Positions 61,456 to 64,000 of a stretch of DNA of 64,000 nucleotides are shown here, one piece after another. The stretch spans positions 248,001 through 312,000 of the forward strand of contig NZ_QRDZ01000004.1 in NCBI RefSeq assembly GCF_003386235.1. Reading direction: 5' to 3'. Position numbers and translations under genes: made by a program. The DNA is from Cohnella phaseoli (lineage in GTDB: Bacteria; Bacillota; Bacilli; Paenibacillales; Paenibacillaceae). The notes below the pieces were generated by a model. The model did not search any database and had not been told where the DNA came from. It saw only the letters and a program-made list of their open reading frames with translations. The stretch's first letter is position 1; the number at the start of each line of letters is the position of its first letter.

Positions 61456-61473
61456 GGGAGACGCAAGTCTCCC
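61456..61473 (+). terminator. stem-loop after block E binding-protein gene
   Basis: GGGAGAC, GCAA tetraloop, GTCTCCC, 25 nt after the stop. A GNRA-type loop on a 7-bp GC-rich stem is very stable; no T-tract, so a stabiliser is more likely than a full terminator. Confidence 0.55.
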
Positions 61474-61504
61474 TCACTTAATCCAGCTAAGGGAGAGGAT
61501 TGCG

Positions 61505-64000
61505 ATGAGAGTCGGCGGAATCGGATATGTCGCGGTATTGGCATTGTTGGCGGCGTTAACGTTTGGAGCGGGCAGCGCGTATGCCCAGGAGGAGACGATC
61601 TCAGACGATCGGTTTACTTTCTCGGGCGGAGCGGCGAGGACGTCGGATGCTTCCGTGCCGGATGGCTACTCGGCACATATGCTCAACGATTCGGCGGACT
61701 GGAAGATTCAATACCGGAATTGGGACTTCGGAACGCTGCGGCCGGGTGTTTTATACGACGTATACGTCAAGGTCAAAGTCGCGCACACGGTACCCAATCC
61801 GACCGGCAATGCATTCAAAGCGGGCGTTTACGATCTGACGAACGAGAGCAGCGTTCTGCCTGAGCGAACGATTGCGGCGGCCGAAACGGTGAACGGGACG
61901 TGGCAGGAGATTAAGATCGGAACGTTCGCTCCGAACTCCGGCGTGAATTCGCTGAGCTTTTATGTCGGGGGCACGGCTAATGCGGGGCAAGTCTCCGATA
62001 TTTATGTAGACGCTTTCACCTTTAAGGAGCATCGGAATTATTCAATCGAAGACAATCTCTTCTATAAGTTTAACGGCGCATTGCTTGTTTCCGACGAAAT
62101 GACTTCCGATCATAGCGCCGCCAGAATGGCCAACGGGCCGGGAACGGGATGGAACCTGCAGGCCAAAGTCGACGGGACCCGCATCGAAGCGGGTAAAGCC
62201 TATAAGATCACGGCCGGCGTGAAGCCGGAGCGTTCCGACTGGAAGACGTCCTCCGGCGACCTTTTCGGCTATTTGGTGTACGATCTGACGACGAGCAGCT
62301 TCCTGGTGAATCCAACGATCGTCGATTCTGCGACTTTTCCGAAGGTGTATTACTTCCATCAAGTGCAGCTCGGTTCGATTACGGTCGATCCTTCTCACGA
62401 CGTTCGCGTTTGCTTCTTCCCGGTCGATAATGCGGCGAATTTCCCGGCGATCAGGGTGGACAGCGTGACGCTGACCCAGCAGCCGGAAGACGAAAGCTAT
62501 GGGAAGTCTATCCATGCTTATCCGTATAAGCTATCTCCGGCCAACGGGGACGGGCTGAACGATACGACTCAGATCTCGTATACGTTGCCGTCGCCCCAGA
62601 CGGTGGGAATAACCGTACAGCGTTTGTCGGATCAGGCGACGGTCAGAACGCTGACGACTCCGGCCCTTCAATCCGGAAGCCAATCGGCGGTGGTCTGGGA
62701 CGGGAAGAACGATAACGGCCAATACGTCGACAACGGCTTGTACGTCGTTCGCGTCGGCAACGGCACGACAGACGCGCTCCGTACGAACGTGCAGGTAATC
62801 GACGGCGTCGCGTTGTCGGATTCCCCGAATCCGATCAAGAACGACGTGCCGAAAGGGATATTTTACGAAGCCGGGGCGATTCCGTATGACGTAACGGACG
62901 CGGCGAATTACTTGAACGATACGTTCGCGGACATTCATCGGCTTGGGGCGGACACGGTTTATCTCGCCAATTGGCACGCCAAGCCGGCGGCGGTGTATGC
63001 CGAAACGTTGAGCAAGGCCGCGCAAAACCAAATCAAGGTCATCGGGCTGCCGGATGCGTACATGTTATTTAATGAAGCCTTGTATAACGACGAGCAGGCG
63101 ATGTACGCGCAGATCGGCGAACTCGTCTCGCCTTATATGAACGATACCGCCTTATATGCGTACTATTTGGCAGACGAACCGGGCAACGATTTAAAATTGG
63201 CGGACAATCTGAAGGACATCAAGCGGATGATGGAGACGATCGACCCGAGCCGGCCCGCTCTAAGTACGTATATCGGGCTCGACCGTTTACCTTTGCATTA
63301 TGACGCGCAGAAGCCGCACGTCATGAACATCGACCCGTACGGCGTTAGAGAAGGCAACGCGATCGGCGATTTTACCAGCATCTATCATTATCCCGGGTTT
63401 ACTTTCGAGACTTATATGGACTTCGCTTCCTATCAAGTCCGCAAAGACTTGGAGGACGATGCGCCGATGTGGTCGATTCTGCAGACGAACGAATCCACCG
63501 GCTGGCTGCGGAATCCGACCGCGGAAGAAATCCGCGCGATGACGTACGGGGCCATCGGACACGGGTCTAAGGGCTTCAGCTACTTCGTGTACCAGACGGA
63601 GCTCGATTGGACCGGCATCGTCGACGAACATTACCAGCCGGCGGAGGATTACGCTACCGTTCAAACGCTGTTTAGCGAGATCGAAACGCTGAAGCCGACG
63701 ATTCGGAAGATGAAAAGAATCGGCAACGTCGCAACCGCTACAGGAGGCGGAAACTCGGCTTATGCGAGCGCCGACGTGACGACCCATCTGGATACGGAGA
63801 CGGGCGACAAGTATTTGGTCGTCGTAAATCACGATTGCCTGAGTCCGGCGAACATTAGCCTGTCGATCGATCGGGCGGCGCTCGGGATGGATATTACGGC
63901 AGTCACCAACATGCTGGATCAAGCAGGGGTCGCGTTCACGGCGACTCCGACCCACTACGTCATCAGCAATCTCGGCTTCGCGCCCGGCGACGGCAAAGTC
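61505..64000 (+). CDS. secreted FlgD-Ig / glycosidase-like protein (3' end outside window)
   Basis: The frame from ATG 61505 (AAGGGAGAGG upstream) stays open to the right edge, 832 codons. Signal peptide: YVAVLALLAALTFGAGSAYA. Two carbohydrate-binding-like beta-sandwich regions (~30-172 and ~175-330) precede a FlgD-like Ig domain (~337-430; KLSPANGDGLNDTTQISYTL, WDGKNDNG). A TIM-barrel-like domain starts near ~445. YYLADEPGNDLK (~553-564) and WSILQTNESTGWL resemble the acidic strand ends of GH42- or GH-A-like barrels, but I cannot assign a family. It is the last visible gene of the block E operon, parallel to the secreted glycosidase that ends block C, so it probably makes the oligosaccharide the importer takes up. 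Confidence 0.8.
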   Translation, partial: MRVGGIGYVAVLALLAALTFGAGSAYAQEETISDDRFTFSGGAARTSDASVPDGYSAHMLNDSADWKIQYRNWDFGTLRPGVLYDVYVKVKVAHTVPNPTGNAFKAGVYDLTNESSVLPERTIAAAETVNGTWQEIKIGTFAPNSGVNSLSFYVGGTANAGQVSDIYVDAFTFKEHRNYSIEDNLFYKFNGALLVSDEMTSDHSAARMANGPGTGWNLQAKVDGTRIEAGKAYKITAGVKPERSDWKTSSGDLFGYLVYDLTTSSFLVNPTIVDSATFPKVYYFHQVQLGSITVDPSHDVRVCFFPVDNAANFPAIRVDSVTLTQQPEDESYGKSIHAYPYKLSPANGDGLNDTTQISYTLPSPQTVGITVQRLSDQATVRTLTTPALQSGSQSAVVWDGKNDNGQYVDNGLYVVRVGNGTTDALRTNVQVIDGVALSDSPNPIKNDVPKGIFYEAGAIPYDVTDAANYLNDTFADIHRLGADTVYLANWHAKPAAVYAETLSKAAQNQIKVIGLPDAYMLFNEALYNDEQAMYAQIGELVSPYMNDTALYAYYLADEPGNDLKLADNLKDIKRMMETIDPSRPALSTYIGLDRLPLHYDAQKPHVMNIDPYGVREGNAIGDFTSIYHYPGFTFETYMDFASYQVRKDLEDDAPMWSILQTNESTGWLRNPTAEEIRAMTYGAIGHGSKGFSYFVYQTELDWTGIVDEHYQPAEDYATVQTLFSEIETLKPTIRKMKRIGNVATATGGGNSAYASADVTTHLDTETGDKYLVVVNHDCLSPANISLSIDRAALGMDITAVTNMLDQAGVAFTATPTHYVISNLGFAPGDGKV

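Noticed and set aside
1..64000. tRNA, rRNA, riboswitch or replication-origin features
   Set aside because: Looked for cloverleaf-like segments, conserved rRNA stretches, known riboswitch cores and DnaA-box clusters by eye; none was convincing.

Overview
The window looks like a chromosomal carbohydrate-utilisation island from a member of the Paenibacillaceae (Paenibacillus or Cohnella type). The reasons are: strong AGGAGG-type ribosome binding sites with many GTG and TTG starts, lipobox-type binding-protein lipoproteins, an S-layer-homology protein, YesM/YesN-type two-component systems beside LplB/LplC-type permeases, CcpA-like cre boxes and GH78/GH4/GH38 enzymes. The genus is an inference; no rRNA or tRNA was seen to anchor it.

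Layout. (A) 1-12.7 kb: 3' part of a GH38 alpha-mannosidase, a zinc alcohol/polyol dehydrogenase, a LacI-type repressor, a binding protein plus two permeases, and a very large secreted protein with duplicated modules (discoidin domains plus two beta-helix pectate-lyase-like domains). (B) 12.7-22.6 kb: a small four-helix membrane protein, an 850-bp non-coding stretch with a dispersed repeat, two convergent AraC regulators, a GH78 alpha-L-rhamnosidase whose catalytic residues have the spacing of the characterised RhaB enzyme, and a large Ig-like/SLH surface protein. (C) 22.6-41.8 kb: a histidine kinase/response regulator pair divergent from two permeases, a binding protein and a secreted clan-A-like glycosidase; then a sialidase-fold protein, an AraC regulator, a second GH78-like protein, a GH4 NAD-dependent glycosidase, another AraC regulator and an AXE1 acetyl esterase. 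(D) 41.9-53.8 kb: kinase, regulator, binding protein, permease, a second permease interrupted by an in-frame TAG, a GH32-like enzyme and a secreted DUF6259-like glycosidase. (E) 54-64 kb: regulator, kinase, two permeases, a binding protein and a secreted FlgD-Ig/glycosidase-like protein that runs off the right edge.

How it fits together (inference). Each block pairs sensing (two-component system, LacI or AraC) with an ABC importer that has no ATPase of its own, plus secreted and cytoplasmic glycosidases. The enzyme set (rhamnosidases, GH4, pectate-lyase-like beta-helices, acetyl esterase) suggests side-chain and backbone breakdown of acetylated rhamnogalacturonan-type pectin, with mannosides and perhaps fructosides or other glycans as further substrates. 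A MsmX-type ATPase encoded elsewhere presumably powers all four importers.

The most notable non-gene signals are: a dispersed intergenic repeat with an internal 52-nt period, present in two inverted copies; a 300-bp element with 25-bp terminal inverted repeats; a palindrome family sharing GGCTGTCYCAT; a stem-loop directly after every binding-protein gene; and cre or LacI-type operators before three blocks.
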